This document shows, piece after piece, positions 45,401 through 56,070 of a DNA stretch of 64,000 bases; positions within the stretch are counted from its first letter, which is position 1; each line of letters starts with the position of its first letter. The notes beneath the pieces were generated by a model. The model did not search any database. It saw only the letters and a program-made list of their open reading frames with translations, and was not told where the DNA came from. The stretch is from Lepidodermella squamata (Eukaryota > Gastrotricha). The stretch covers positions 2,604,001 to 2,668,000 of the forward strand of contig JBLDXI010000015.1 in assembly GCA_047495785.1 (NCBI GenBank). Reading direction: 5' to 3'. The position numbers and the translations under genes were made by a program.

Positions 45401-46019
45401 GAGGTGGCCATGCCGTGCGCGGCGAGTTTTTATTGTGCCAAATGTACGGGCGATGTTGAGAAGTCGATTTGCATGCCGAGGGACATGACGCTGGCGAGAA
45501 AGACGCAAAATACCCCGCCACCGCAGCAGGATGATGATTCACAGGCGACGGAAATTCCGCGGCCACTGGCGCCCCTTACCCCGAGAACTACCACGGCGAG
45601 AACTTCCGGCGGTTCTTTTCGCGCGGTTTCTGATGATTCTCAAAAATTGGTAATTTTTCTGAAAATTCCTTTATAAAAAGAGTCACCCTAAATTTAGTCC
45701 TCCGGCCCTAAATTTGAGGCGACAGCACTAGATTTCCGCAAAACCGATAATATCGATTCCAAATATCGATTTTTCGATTTCAGAACCAAAATCAGACACT
45801 AAAATATGAAATAATCAGAAAAATTAAGGAAAACATGAACTTCCATTTTATTGGACCATGACATAACTTCACACATTTTTTCAAAATTTAAAAATATTTT
45901 CAATTTTTTTTCAGATGCAACCTTTGAGGACCAGTGCTCCGAATCGACCGATTTTAAGCTGGAGTTTGGCAACACTAAATTTTATGGCTATTTTATCTAA
46001 ACTTGTGCACTTGCTTTGA
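42459..46019 (+). CDS. EB-module / EGF-like cysteine-rich surface protein with probable GPI anchor
   Basis: Exons 42459-43053, 44239-44271, 44325-45649 and 45915-46019 keep frame and give 685 aa. The signal peptide is MRDLVTNLSIFIVLLYSIDSIA, followed by an acidic, Tyr-rich segment. The rest is a series of cysteine-rich repeats of EB/EGF type, for example CNPDNDDCGANMEC, CQCAAGW, CLGTDLQCAAENSFC and CQCRPDYKPG. A block of the form QCHYNM...C.C occurs twice (end of exon 1 and mid exon 3), pointing to internal duplication. The last exon ends in a hydrophobic stretch (LNFMAILSKLVHLL), suggesting a GPI anchor. Such proteins are common on nematode and arthropod cell surfaces; a specific partner cannot be named. 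Intron 1 holds a foldback repeat. Confidence 0.8.
43352..43737. repeat. Foldback (MITE-like) repeat in intron
   Basis: The left arm from GACTTTTCAGCGGTGACA and the right arm ending TGTCACTGCTGAAAAGTC are imperfect reverse complements over about 70 bp. Both arms and the centre consist of variants of CAGTGACATTTCAGC in either orientation. Non-coding. Confidence 0.65.
43783..43880 (+). repeat. Dispersed repeat (GGTAAAATACCG family)
   Basis: In the same intron, just after the foldback element. ACCGGGTAAAATACC, ACCGAACCGATTACCATCGG and TTCGGTAAATTC occur in the family order. Confidence 0.5.
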
Positions 46020-46449
46020 TCGAGGAAATTGCGAATATAGCCACATTTTCCAGTCATTCGATGCATTTTTGAATACTCATCTCTGAGGCACGCTTTTAAA
46101 TAATATTTCAACTCGCTCAAAATTATTTAACTTTTTAATTGTTATAAACTCAATTATTTGTCGTGGTCACCTATTATGTAATTTAATGAATAATTATACT
46201 CGGAAAAATCTGAAGTAAAACTGAACGGAATGACGGTGAAATGTTTTTGTATTTTTCTGTCTCTTGGCCAATATTTACCTGTCGATTAATCACGTGAATT
46301 TATCTTCAATGTAAACTCAAACGGAGAAATAATTATTGAACAATGTCTACAGCACCCAATATTTACCCTAAATTGTCTCCACGAAGCGGGAAAGCCAAGG
46401 TTCAGGTATTTCAGTTCTATTTTGAAAAAAAACTTATTTCCAGGTCGAA

Positions 46450-48122
46450 ATGACAGTTTTTCTCGCCGCCTTTACCCTGTTAGCTTTGAATAGCTTTCAA
46501 GCAACGCTCGCGGCAACTACTACGACAAAAAAGCCGACGACCCCGATGGCGACCCAAAAATGCGGAATTACCGAATTTACGACCGATGCGGCTGGAATGT
46601 CCAAAATCAGGCCACAATACGGTGTCGAGGCGATAAAATTTTTGAGCGATCCTTACGCGCGGTGAATTTTAAAATTTTTCAAATCTTTAATCGAAATTTC
46701 GCGAATTAATAGCTCCGAATTTCCCTGGCACGTTTTTATTTACGAAAGTGAAACGACTCCCCAAGACCAGCCGTCATGTTCGGCAGTACTAATCGACTCA
46801 AATTGGGTCTTAGCTTCGACCAAGTGCTCCGTAATTGACCCAGCGTAAATTATTATCTTAATGTGGGTCACATTTTATAAATAATTTTAATCTTTAGTAA
46901 AGCGAATAAAAAAGATCCTGTTATTCGTTTGGCGTTCGAAAGCGCTGATCGGAAGTCAATTGATGATCGCGGCCGTATCAACCCTACGTTATTTATGGCT
47001 AAACAAAGCCAAGTAGTTCCCCAGGCCAACGTCAATGTTAATCCGAATGGATTTCCATTCGCAATGATTCAACTGCCAAGAAAGTTTTTCGCGACAAAAT
47101 TCGCCAAATTTTGTATTTCCAAGTTTTTTCAGGACCGATAGCAATCGGGCCTCAGATTCAACCGCTTTGCCTGCCACTCGCGACCGGGCAATGCGGGGCT
47201 AATAATCGATTCAACGTTGGATCATGCCTGCCGGAGAAAAGTTGAGATTGTCCCCAAGTAATTCATCATTACTAATTATTTTTCTATTAAGTTGCTGTGG
47301 TTGTCGGCTGGGCTTCCTCCGCAGTACTGACCACGGCGGCTGGATCCACGGCTTCGATCAGCGACAGGATTCTAGCTGATATCCTCGGCTTCAGTAGCAG
47401 CTCATCAACTACTCCAATTACGCAGCAGCAATGTTTAATTAACGGTAACGGCGGCGAAATTAGAAGTTATAATTAGAGGAAATTGTATAAAATTTCTCCT
47501 ATTAAGCTTCTCTGCAAAAATACGTGACTTACATCCCAGAGTCTGCTGCCGGCACATCAGCGGATCCGACTGCTTGCGGCAGACCGGACAGGGCGATGAC
47601 TCAGGTAAGACTATCAAAAAAGCTTCAACATCCAGTCTAAGACCATAATTTTTCATTTAAAATATTAAAATTAAAATTAAACACATTGTGTCCCAAAAAT
47701 ACGTGTAATAGGGATCAGAAAATATAAAAGGATGGGCAAAATCACAGAAAAATTTCAAATGCCATGAGAATGAAAAATAAGAACGGAACTTGTTATTGGG
47801 AAAAAAGCCAGAGACAAATCCTGGTCCAACCAAGAATCATACTAATTAAAAATGTCTCCGATAAAAGTGCAAAAATAATTTTTTTTTAATTATGAAGTGA
47901 ATTTTAGTTAAATTTTAGGGAATAGAATTCCCAGTCAAAAATTATAAATATATATTAATCTTTTCTTCTCTTGTGTTGTAGTTCGACCAAACGGCAGCAA
48001 TTTTGGGTATCGAGGGCGATCATTACGTTTTTTGCGGCTTCCACAACGGCCAAGGCTGCGACATTTCGGTTTGCCCGGTTCAGAAGTGGATCATCGAAAT
48101 TCTCATGAAAAGTTCCGGTTAA
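46450..48122 (+). CDS. Serine-protease-like (S1) protein without catalytic triad
   Basis: Probable exons are 46450-46661, 46713-46844, 46898-~47083, 47133-47240, 47292-47444, 47540-47604 and 47982-48122. All junctions keep frame except exon 3/4, where no GT-AG pair I tried fits, so either that boundary is misread or there is a frameshift. A signal peptide is followed by a Thr-rich stretch. The S1 fold is recognisable from EFPWHVFIYE, VLIDSNWVLASTKC, FPFAMIQLP, IQPLCLP, AVVVGWASS and a closing VQKWIIEIL. The active-site His is replaced (STKC instead of AAHC), the Asp of the DIAL motif is absent and no GDSGGP is present. It is therefore a pseudoprotease, or a decaying gene. Confidence 0.6.
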
Positions 48123-48907
48123 CATTTCAAAGTAACACGAATCTCGTCTCGAAACTATATCACATCGTACATTTCAGCGAAAAGTTTAAAAACTAATTTT
48201 GTGAAAAACTGCATTTACGCAGATTACGATTTTTCTTAAACGTTGATGACATACTCCATTAGCGTAATTGGGACATTGTAAAGTAATTAATAAAATCTAG
48301 TTCTATGTTTAATCATTAAAATTGCTGGAAGCTCTTAGCTAAATTCAGATAATATCCCATTGAATGAAATATCAGCAGGAAGTACCTAATGATGAGGCAA
48401 ATCATCGCACCCACACGCCGACGGTGGGGACTACTTTGAGGAAATGAACGGGCTAATTATTGCAACCACTCAGACGGAGGGTGACAGAAAAAGCGCAGTT
48501 TTTCACTCGAGCAGTTTCACAGCAGCTAGGCAGTTGAATACTCTGTCAATGCTCACAGCAGCAATTTTGTTGAATTTCATTTTGGCAAATCATCCGGATG
48601 CCCAACTTGTAATTTACAGCATTTTCGCAGTTTTGATCTCCGATACGGCGTTTGTAGCTACGCATCTGCCGGATATTTTGGCATCAAAAGCGAATACTAT
48701 CGAAATTTCTATTGCGGAGAAGTAATTGAGATGTAGACTGTTGTTAAACAGATTTTAATGTCAAAAGATGAATTAAAAGGTGATTACTGAGATACTGAGT
48801 ACCAATTTTGTACCTTGGATATCATCACTTATATTACTGAGATAATTGTAGAGCAGAAATCACTGGGATAAATAATAGTTGTCAGCCTTCAAAATGGAAA
48901 TAGAAAA
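48123..48907. other. Intergenic, no gene supported
   Basis: A 93-codon plus-strand ORF (48444-48725) has a hydrophobic middle but no recognisable family, signal or splice partners, so I do not call it a gene. Confidence 0.35.
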
Positions 48908-50723
48908 TTATCCGCTAATTGTTTGTTGGCTGCACGTTGGCAAAGCTACATCGTATTTGTTCATGGCGATGCATTTGACCTTGCCGGTAACGCCAGCTGG
49001 GAATTTCTTGCCAGCATCACAAGCGCAAGTGAACGATTCGCCGACATTGACAAAGTCATCTTCGTTTTCACGACCATCAACCTCGCAATATCCGCCCGAG
49101 ATTTCACTCGGGAAAGCGCAGACGGGCCTTGCGGTGGTCGAGCTGAAGGTGCACGATGGCCTGTTGCCATCCCACTGGTTCATGCCCTTGCAGGTCAGGG
49201 TGACAGTTGCACCGTTCTGTCCATTGGTCAGGTACCCTACGTCACAGCCACAAATAGCCTTCTCCCCGACGTCAAAGTTGGTAGCGCCATCCTTCGCTGC
49301 TGATTCGCAGTAGCCATTAACCAGAGTGTCCAAAGCAGACAGCGTGCAGATGGGTTTTAGGGTAGTGGTGATCTTCACGCACTGAGGCAGCACGCCGGAG
49401 AATGTCCTGCTAGCTAGACACTTGAGAACTCGATCTCCTGTGAGCATGTAATCATCTTCATCGTAGCAAGCACATGAAACCTAAGATTGAGGACATGGAG
49501 ATTTTATGGAGATTATAAGCAGAATCATTACCGAGCGTCCGATGTCGACATCGTTATCGTCGTCGCCTTCTTCGGCGTGGCAGACACCTCTGACAACCGT
49601 CGGAGCTTTGCCGCAGCCGGCGGCTCGGGTGGTTGTGACAATTCTTGTGCAAGTTGGATATTTGGACCAGGCGGAATTGGTCTGGCAAGTAATCGTGGGG
49701 TTTCCAGACATTTGGAAACCAGGATTGCACTGAAAGTAAACAACAATTTTGACTTCAGAACATCGTCATCTCGTAAGATTACTGTGAATGTAACGGCCTC
49801 TCCGATTTTAAAGATCTGCTTTCCGTCGCTACCACCGATACAATTGCTACCATCGCAGCCAGTATTAGGAACGTCTTTCGGCCTTGGGCATGTAGGAGCT
49901 GGGCTGGTTGTGCCTTCAAATATGCATCTGGGAACGTTGATGAATCTGAGTATACAAATTGGGTTATAACTTAACTTGCCATTTAACTTGACGAAAAATA
50001 CCTGTCATTTCCGATGCATCTAACCCTTGCGCTCACTGGCCATAGTGCATCACGGCGTTTTCGACCAGATAAAGTTGAGGTGGTACTCAGGAAGAATCCG
50101 GACTTGCACGCGCAAGAAACTTCCTCATTCAAGGCGATGCGTGGATTCGTAGTGTTGATCCTTGTGCAGTTACCGTTTGCGATCAAAGGTAATTTAGCGC
50201 AGCCTGGGGATAGGGTGGTGGTGGTGACAATAGGTTTGCAGGTGGGCGGGTTCAGCCAAGTGTTCCACTCTTTACACGTCGGATTCAGTACACCCGTAGA
50301 GCGCATGTAGCCGGTTTGACAGGAGCAGTTTGCTTGGTCTCGAACTCGAAAGTACTTTCCATTCAATTTGGCGCCAGTGCAAGAACCGTAAGCAATAGTT
50401 GGTGGCGAGCAGATCATCTCGCATGTTGGGCTCTGAGTCCATGTACCGTTGGCCTGGCATGTGACCTGAGTCGGACCAGTGAAAACCCAGCTGGAGTTGA
50501 TCGGCTTGTAATAGACAATAACATTAGGGTCGTAAAGTTGAAGGTCCTTGACTTCGCTAGTTTTAACGATGAACGACGCAGCGCTGGAATCAGCCCATGG
50601 TTTGGTTGAGCAATTGCCACAGTAGATGAAGGGTGGATTACCACACTGACGGCCATCGACAGAACTGAGGAAGAATAAGCAAGCAACGCCCAGAAGGGCA
50701 AAGGAGAGAGCAGCCTTTAACAT
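48908..50723 (-). CDS. Secreted multi-sushi (CCP-like) protein, copy 1
   Basis: Exons 50002-50723, 49783-49945, 49532-49729 and 48908-49480 are all in frame; 551 aa. A signal peptide (MLKAALSFALLGVACLFFLSSVDG) is followed by a chain of about seven or eight CCP/sushi-type modules. They repeat the pattern C..P....G.C......G..V.C.C..GY......C...W....P.C; examples are CSPPTIAYGSC, CSCQTGYM, NTWLNPPTC and CNPGFQMSGNPTITC. Thr-rich linkers (VTTTTLSP, ITTTLKP) separate some modules. Sushi chains are extracellular binding modules. There is no transmembrane segment or GPI signal, so it should be released. Two paralogues with the same exon plan follow at 56.1-58.3 and 60.2-62.0 kb. Confidence 0.85.
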
Positions 50724-50812
50724 TGTTTAGAAAAGGACGAAAACTGACTTGATGGCTTTGAAACCACCCCGACTCTTTTTATAAACAGCCCGAAAGCGGA
50801 CGCTAACGCACG
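50724..50812 (-). promoter_or_regulatory. Core promoter of sushi copy 1
   Basis: Read on the minus strand, GCGTCCGCTTTC is followed by GGGCTGTTTATAAAAAG, with the TATA box about 55-60 bp before the start codon. The same pair of elements stands upstream of the other two sushi copies. Confidence 0.6.
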
Positions 50813-50960
50813 AGGAAATACGCGTAGCGCTGAAGCGCGACTGTTAACAAGCCTGCAATATAAATGCAATAAATTTCGTATACCTACAGCTTCCTTATCG
50901 GCAAAACAGCGCGTGGGCAGAATGCCAGCACGACACAAAGACGTTCAACGTGACGACCAT

Positions 50961-51452
50961 TTATCCGTGTAGCGGAGAGACCAGCGCGCATCCAGTCCTA
51001 ATTTCCTGTAGTCGAATGTCAAAACAAATATACATCCGCAAATATGTGGATCCAACACCCGGATATCCGGATATTTCCATTCCGGGTTTAACTTTGCTTA
51101 AAACAGTTATCATAGCATTCATGAATCCACCATGAACCAATGATTCAAACATTTCCACGAACTCTTTCGAGAAACTTCTATGAATCGTCGTATAAATAGC
51201 TCTAAGTCCATCCGAAGTCGAAAACGCAATTTCAGTACTCCGCTTTTCACGCTGGTCAAAATTTCTGAAAACCGTGGTGATTATCGTCAAATTCGTCAAC
51301 TTATCAATTTTCCAAAATGTGAGCATTTCAACCAAATTTGACAACGGCCTGTCTTGCGCGAACAGTTGTCTCACCTTTGGCGCTCGATTGCGGTCATGGC
51401 TTAGACCCGGCAATAGTGCAATAACTCCAATTGCATATACGCAAATACTCAT
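50961..51452 (-). CDS. Hypothetical small secreted protein
   Basis: A 163-codon ORF from an ATG, with a signal-like start (MSICVYAIGVIALLPGLS). No family is recognised and it has only two further cysteines. Its 3' end overlaps sequence (TACATCCGCAA region) that is also present, non-coding, upstream of the other sushi copies, so the ORF may be fortuitous. Confidence 0.3.
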   Translation of the reverse strand: MSICVYAIGVIALLPGLSHDRNRAPKVRQLFAQDRPLSNLVEMLTFWKIDKLTNLTIITTVFRNFDQREKRSTEIAFSTSDGLRAIYTTIHRSFSKEFVEMFESLVHGGFMNAMITVLSKVKPGMEISGYPGVGSTYLRMYICFDIRLQEIRTGCALVSPLHG

Positions 51453-52725
51453 GATTCATGATGTGCACGCAAAGCCAAGCATGAGTTAACAACGTGTTAA
51501 CAAGCCGCCATGGATCAGTATTTTGGTCTGGGTCCTGGGCGATCATGACGCATGACTCATTTCTCATGTCAGTAACCGCAAATTGCACAAGAAAAAACAT
51601 CAAATCTGCCTCGGAATACATACTTGAAGTTTCACGTGTTGCGTTAACTTCTGCAATTGTTGGGGTCATATTAGCTGAAGCCGTTCGATATAAGAATGGC
51701 ACTAATAAATGAAATAATGTGCTTTCACGCATAATACAATGTTATGGCGCGTGTTAAATGATAACTGGGTAACCCTGTATACGTACGAGCGTATATGAGC
51801 GTATACTTACAAACGAACAGCAGAACATGTACACACAACCAGGACCGCTCGTGCGTAAAGCATGTCGAACCGCATCCAAAAAAAGTTTCCTCAAACAAAA
51901 TGTCGTGCTGTTGACAAAATTATGCGACTCATCCCGCAATTATATCACTGATAAGGAAAACATCCTCAGTCAACATTTTATCACAAACATTACTCCAAAC
52001 CAGGGAAACTCCAGGCTCGTTTTTGCATAATGAGTTATTTTTATCATAGGGCATTTGATGGCTGCTGGTGTTGGAAACATCGATTGAAGAAGTGAGCATA
52101 TTTATGGGTTGCACAGAATAAGCAACATTTTTCTTGTACGATTGACCGCCGAAACCAATTGATGGGCGATGGGGTTCGTTGTGTAGCTTGTTACAGAAAT
52201 TCAAGAAATGCAAGCTTTTCGAAATTCTCACTCGCTTGCGGCCTTTATCGCCCGTGTTTTTTTTAAATGATTTTTGCGGCGATTAGGCTAACCAAGTGCG
52301 GTCTTTGTTCGAGCCGCGGCATTTACAACACTAAATAGGGTAATTTTATAAAATGATATTCAATCCCACATATTCGATCGATAGACGATTGCCTAGGTTT
52401 TATTCGGGATTCATGATTCGCACACATCATTCGAATTTCTAATAGATGAAGAAACGTTTGCAGATGCGTAAATCTTTGATCAGCTGAATTATAACAGAAG
52501 TAAAGCGATTGGTACTAACAAGGTACACTAAAGCTAACGATCGCTGATGATCATCAGGCCGCAATTACCGCTCTAAGCGATTTAGCACGAGTCGGATTCA
52601 AGTTATTACTAATAAAAAATGGGTTGTAAGTTGTTTTTTCCGTAACGTTCGATATGGTAGAAGCATAAGTGATACCATGTTACGGATTTGATCTGACTTC
52701 TATCAGCTAAATATTCAACTCAAAA
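51453..52725. other. Intergenic, no gene seen
   Basis: Between the sushi copy 1 flank and the start of the nicotinic receptor gene. Short minus-strand ORFs (51394-51732, 51754-51939, 51929-52231) lack motifs and compatible splicing. Presumably contains the receptor promoter. Confidence 0.35.
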
Positions 52726-55700
52726 ATGCATATCATGTATTGGATTTTATTTTTTCTTACCTGTTCAATTCACAACATTTCAGCATTTGAAAATCAAGCT
52801 GAAAATCATAATAAGCATCATCAACCCCACAGCTTCTTGGACATATTCGACGTATAAAAGCTACAAATATTATCACTATAACCATGGTATATAATCGTAG
52901 TATATTTTAATAGGCGAGTCATGGTTTCGGCCGTTCTCCGAATTCGGGCGTTGTTTCGAACCCTGCAAAACATCGCGCTAGCCAGCACGGTTCCACCTCG
53001 CCTCTTTCCTCCTATCCTTACTTCCGATCCCTTTACCCGGACTTCGATTTCGACCGAGCGAATTCGAGCGGCGAAAATCCTGGTGTCACTTTGTATTCGC
53101 GATTGATGCAAAATTACAGCGTTGACGTGTTGCCAGTGAATCAAACGCACGAAGCTGTTCAAGTTCGATTGCAACTTAAGTTGATTCAGTTCGTAGACGT
53201 CGATGAGAAGAACCAGATTTTGACCACTAATGTTTGGCTAAGGCATGAATGGTTTGATTCAGGACTGACATGGAACCCGGATGACTATGGGGGTATCGAA
53301 CAGCTCAACATTCCAGCTGATGAAATTTGGTAAAAATAAAATATAGAAAAATTCGACTAATACAGGAATTAAGGAAAATTTAAATTTAGGACGAGATTTA
53401 AAAAAAATAAAAAATTAAAAAAATTGACATATTTTCAGCTAATTTCTAAATCTTTCAGGCTGCCAGATACGTGCCTGTACAACAAGTAAGATGCAATACC
53501 CAATTTATTTGAAAAATTAAAATTTGTTTAAAAAGCGCTGATGGCGATTATCAGGATAGCTCTTTTTTCTGCAGCAGATTTCTTTTTTCAGCAGCAGAAT
53601 ACTTTTTTCTGCAGCAGATACTTTTCCCAGCAGCAGATACTTTTTTCTGCAGCAGATTATACTTTTTTCAGCAGCAAATTTCAAAATATCGATTTTCATT
53701 AAAAAAATGTAACCATTTTGATAGACACGCTTTCCTGAGTTAAAATATGTATACATATTTCGTTATAAGCAGCAACCGCGCCTAAAATGATTTATTTCCA
53801 TATACTCGTCATTACTCTTATTAGATTTAACATCAGAGAATGGAAATTCAGTTAATTCAGTCTGTTCTATCAAGAAAAATTCAGCGGCCTAGGGCCATGT
53901 AGTGTGCACCCGTGTAAAACAAGGATATAGTCCTTATTCGCCTTGACGAACGTCTACGGCGTTAAAATCCTCGTCTTTACTAAAAACAGCAAGATTGAAA
54001 TCTTTGAAATCAAGATTGAAACGCCGTAGACGTTCGTCAAGGCGAATAGGGCCTCATTACCTGCCCAATAGCCTGGGCGCCTCAGTTTCTGTACTGCAAT
54101 AGAATCGTTCTTGGTGTAACCACGCCCAGGAAACTCCTTCTCAGCAACACCGGCCATAAACGGCATCAAATCATCTTCATTTGCCATCATCCACTCCACT
54201 ACTTGCTGCCGCATAGTGATATGTGTGATCCTCCTGCGAGCCATTCATCAAAAGGGCAAACGCCCAAAGTGCGCAGCTATGTATATGTATACATATTTGA
54301 ACTCAGGAAAGCGTGTCTATCAAAATGGTTACATTATTTTAATGAAAATCGATATTTTGAAATTTGCTGCTGAAAAAAGTATAATCTGCTGCAGAAAAAA
54401 GTATCTGCTGCTGGGAAAAGTATCTGCTGCTGAAAAAAGTATTCTGCTGCTGAAAAAAGAAATCTGCTGCTGAAAAAAGGTTTCTTCGATTATCAAATAA
54501 CGATTCAGACCAAAGTCGAAGTTCGCCATGATGGGTTAGTAATTTGGGAACCACCAGCCATCTACAAGTCCTTCTGCGCTATCGACGTCGAATTTTTCCC
54601 ATACGACAAGCAAAATTGCGAAATGAAGGTAAATTAACTAACAAATTCAATTTTTAGTAATTTTCAAAAAATTCTCAAGTTCGGACCTTGGACTGAGGAC
54701 ATTTCGAAGGTGGACTATCTATTGGTCGGCCCGGATGGCAACACGAGTGACCATCAAGAGATGGCCGTTGACCTAAAAGGCTTCTACGAATCAACCGAAT
54801 GGGACCTACTGCACGTTCACGGCACCCGGCGCCACTACATGTACCCATGTTGCGAGGAAAAATACGTCGATATCACCTACGAATTCAACATAAGGCGACG
54901 AACCCTATTCTACACAATCAACCTAATTATACCATGTATAATGATCACTTTTCTGACAATATTAGTGTTTTACCTACCTTCGGGTTCCAATCAGAAAATG
55001 GCCTTCTCAATTTCGACCCTACTCGCCCTGACTTGGTTTATTCTAGTTTTGTCTGATATAATTCCTCCAACTTCCTTAGTTCTACCTTTAATTGGCAAAT
55101 ATTTGATTTTTACGGAAATTTTAGTTTTACTATCGATTTGCTTATCAGTCCTTGTTTTGTACAGCCATTTTTGCCACCCTTTTTGTAAGCCAGTACCACA
55201 ATGGATCCGGTACGTTTTCCTCGAATTTCTGCCCCGATTTCTGTTTTTCGTCGCCGAAAATCATCTAAAAGACCCGGCAGATTCGATTTATTTCAAACCA
55301 GTGCCGAAAATTTCACCCTGGACGTACAAACGAGTTGAATCTAGGTCACCCAGTTTAGTCACCCTATCGCCATCACTGAAGAATTGTAGCGAAAATAGCT
55401 CGCCGAGAAAATCGTCGATCAAAAGTTCGGCTAAATCTAAGCGAAAACGGGTTAATTTCGAATCGGATTTACATCGAGCCATTCTGGAGGCTTTGCCAGC
55501 TTTCCAGGAGTATTATCATCTGCCCGAGGTGCGTCAAGGCCTGATTTACGTTCAATACATAGCCGATCGCTTTGAGGCCGCCAATGAAGAGGCGCGGATC
55601 AAAAATGAATGGCAGGCTGTTTCGCGAGTTATGGATCGGTTTTTTCTTTTTGTTTTCACGGCTGTTTCGATTATTGGAACGCTGGTTATTCTGCTCTATG

Positions 55701-55795
55701 CGCCGCCCTTGTACGACCAAACCCCGGCTGTTCGAGCAACTGTTCAGGACGAACTGACGGAGGACTTTCCTCACCTTAATCACATCTCGCCATAA
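52726..55795 (+). CDS. Nicotinic acetylcholine receptor alpha-type subunit, interrupted by a transposon
   Basis: Exons are 52726-52851 (signal peptide), 52914-53329, 53459-53485, then an exon starting at 53536 that is split by an inserted element and resumes at 54487-54628, and 54680-55795. The ligand domain has [16 protein letters not shown], the 13-residue Cys-loop ([15 protein letters not shown]) and the vicinal pair YPCC of alpha subunits. Four membrane spans follow; M1 begins [16 protein letters not shown], and M2 contains [17 protein letters not shown] followed by IIPPTS. M2 has Gln at -1' and Trp at 13', both unusual. A long M3-M4 loop and M4 complete the protein. At 53536 the reading NADGDYQ breaks off into the element. 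No canonical splice restores the normal frame across it, so this allele may be non-functional or may use an abnormal intron. Confidence 0.8.
53554..54486. mobile_element. Non-autonomous Mutator-like (MULE) element with OTU fragment, inside an nAChR exon
   Basis: The 933-bp insert is flanked by the 9-bp direct repeat CGATTATCA (53545-53553 and 54487-54495), a MULE-typical target duplication. Its terminal inverted repeats are about 200 bp long. They consist of GCAGCAGATACTTTTTT-type units and a unique part with GACACGCTTTCCTGAGTT. Between them, on the minus strand (53954-54244), lies a stretch with [19 protein letters not shown]. It resembles the OTU cysteine-protease domain that some animal MULEs encode next to the transposase. 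A 27-bp inverted repeat (53936-53962 and 54021-54047) lies beside it. No transposase is present. Confidence 0.75.
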
Positions 55796-56070
55796 CCCAA
55801 TATTTTCAAAATTATTTTCTATTCGTTTGCGCAATAGTTGTTCGAATGAAACCACAACGGATTCAGCTTTTCTCTGGTTCCTACGGTTCCGCAGTGTTTT
55901 CGGTATACAAACCAAGATGAATGTGTGAAATTTTAACGCTGTTGAAGTAAAGAAGCTGAATATTTGCACGTCTAAAAATAAAGTTGAAGCACTAAATTTT
56001 CCGATTCTTTGCGAGTATGGTTATTTTTTTTTCTGTTTGTCTATAATGATCAATATCGACCCATTGAAAA

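Noticed and set aside
48444-48725. 93-aa plus-strand ORF as a membrane protein
   Set aside because: Only a moderately hydrophobic middle; no family, no promoter or splice support.
49487-49969. 160-aa plus-strand ORF
   Set aside because: Antisense to sushi exons 2-3 of copy 1; the real strand has modules, splice sites and paralogues.
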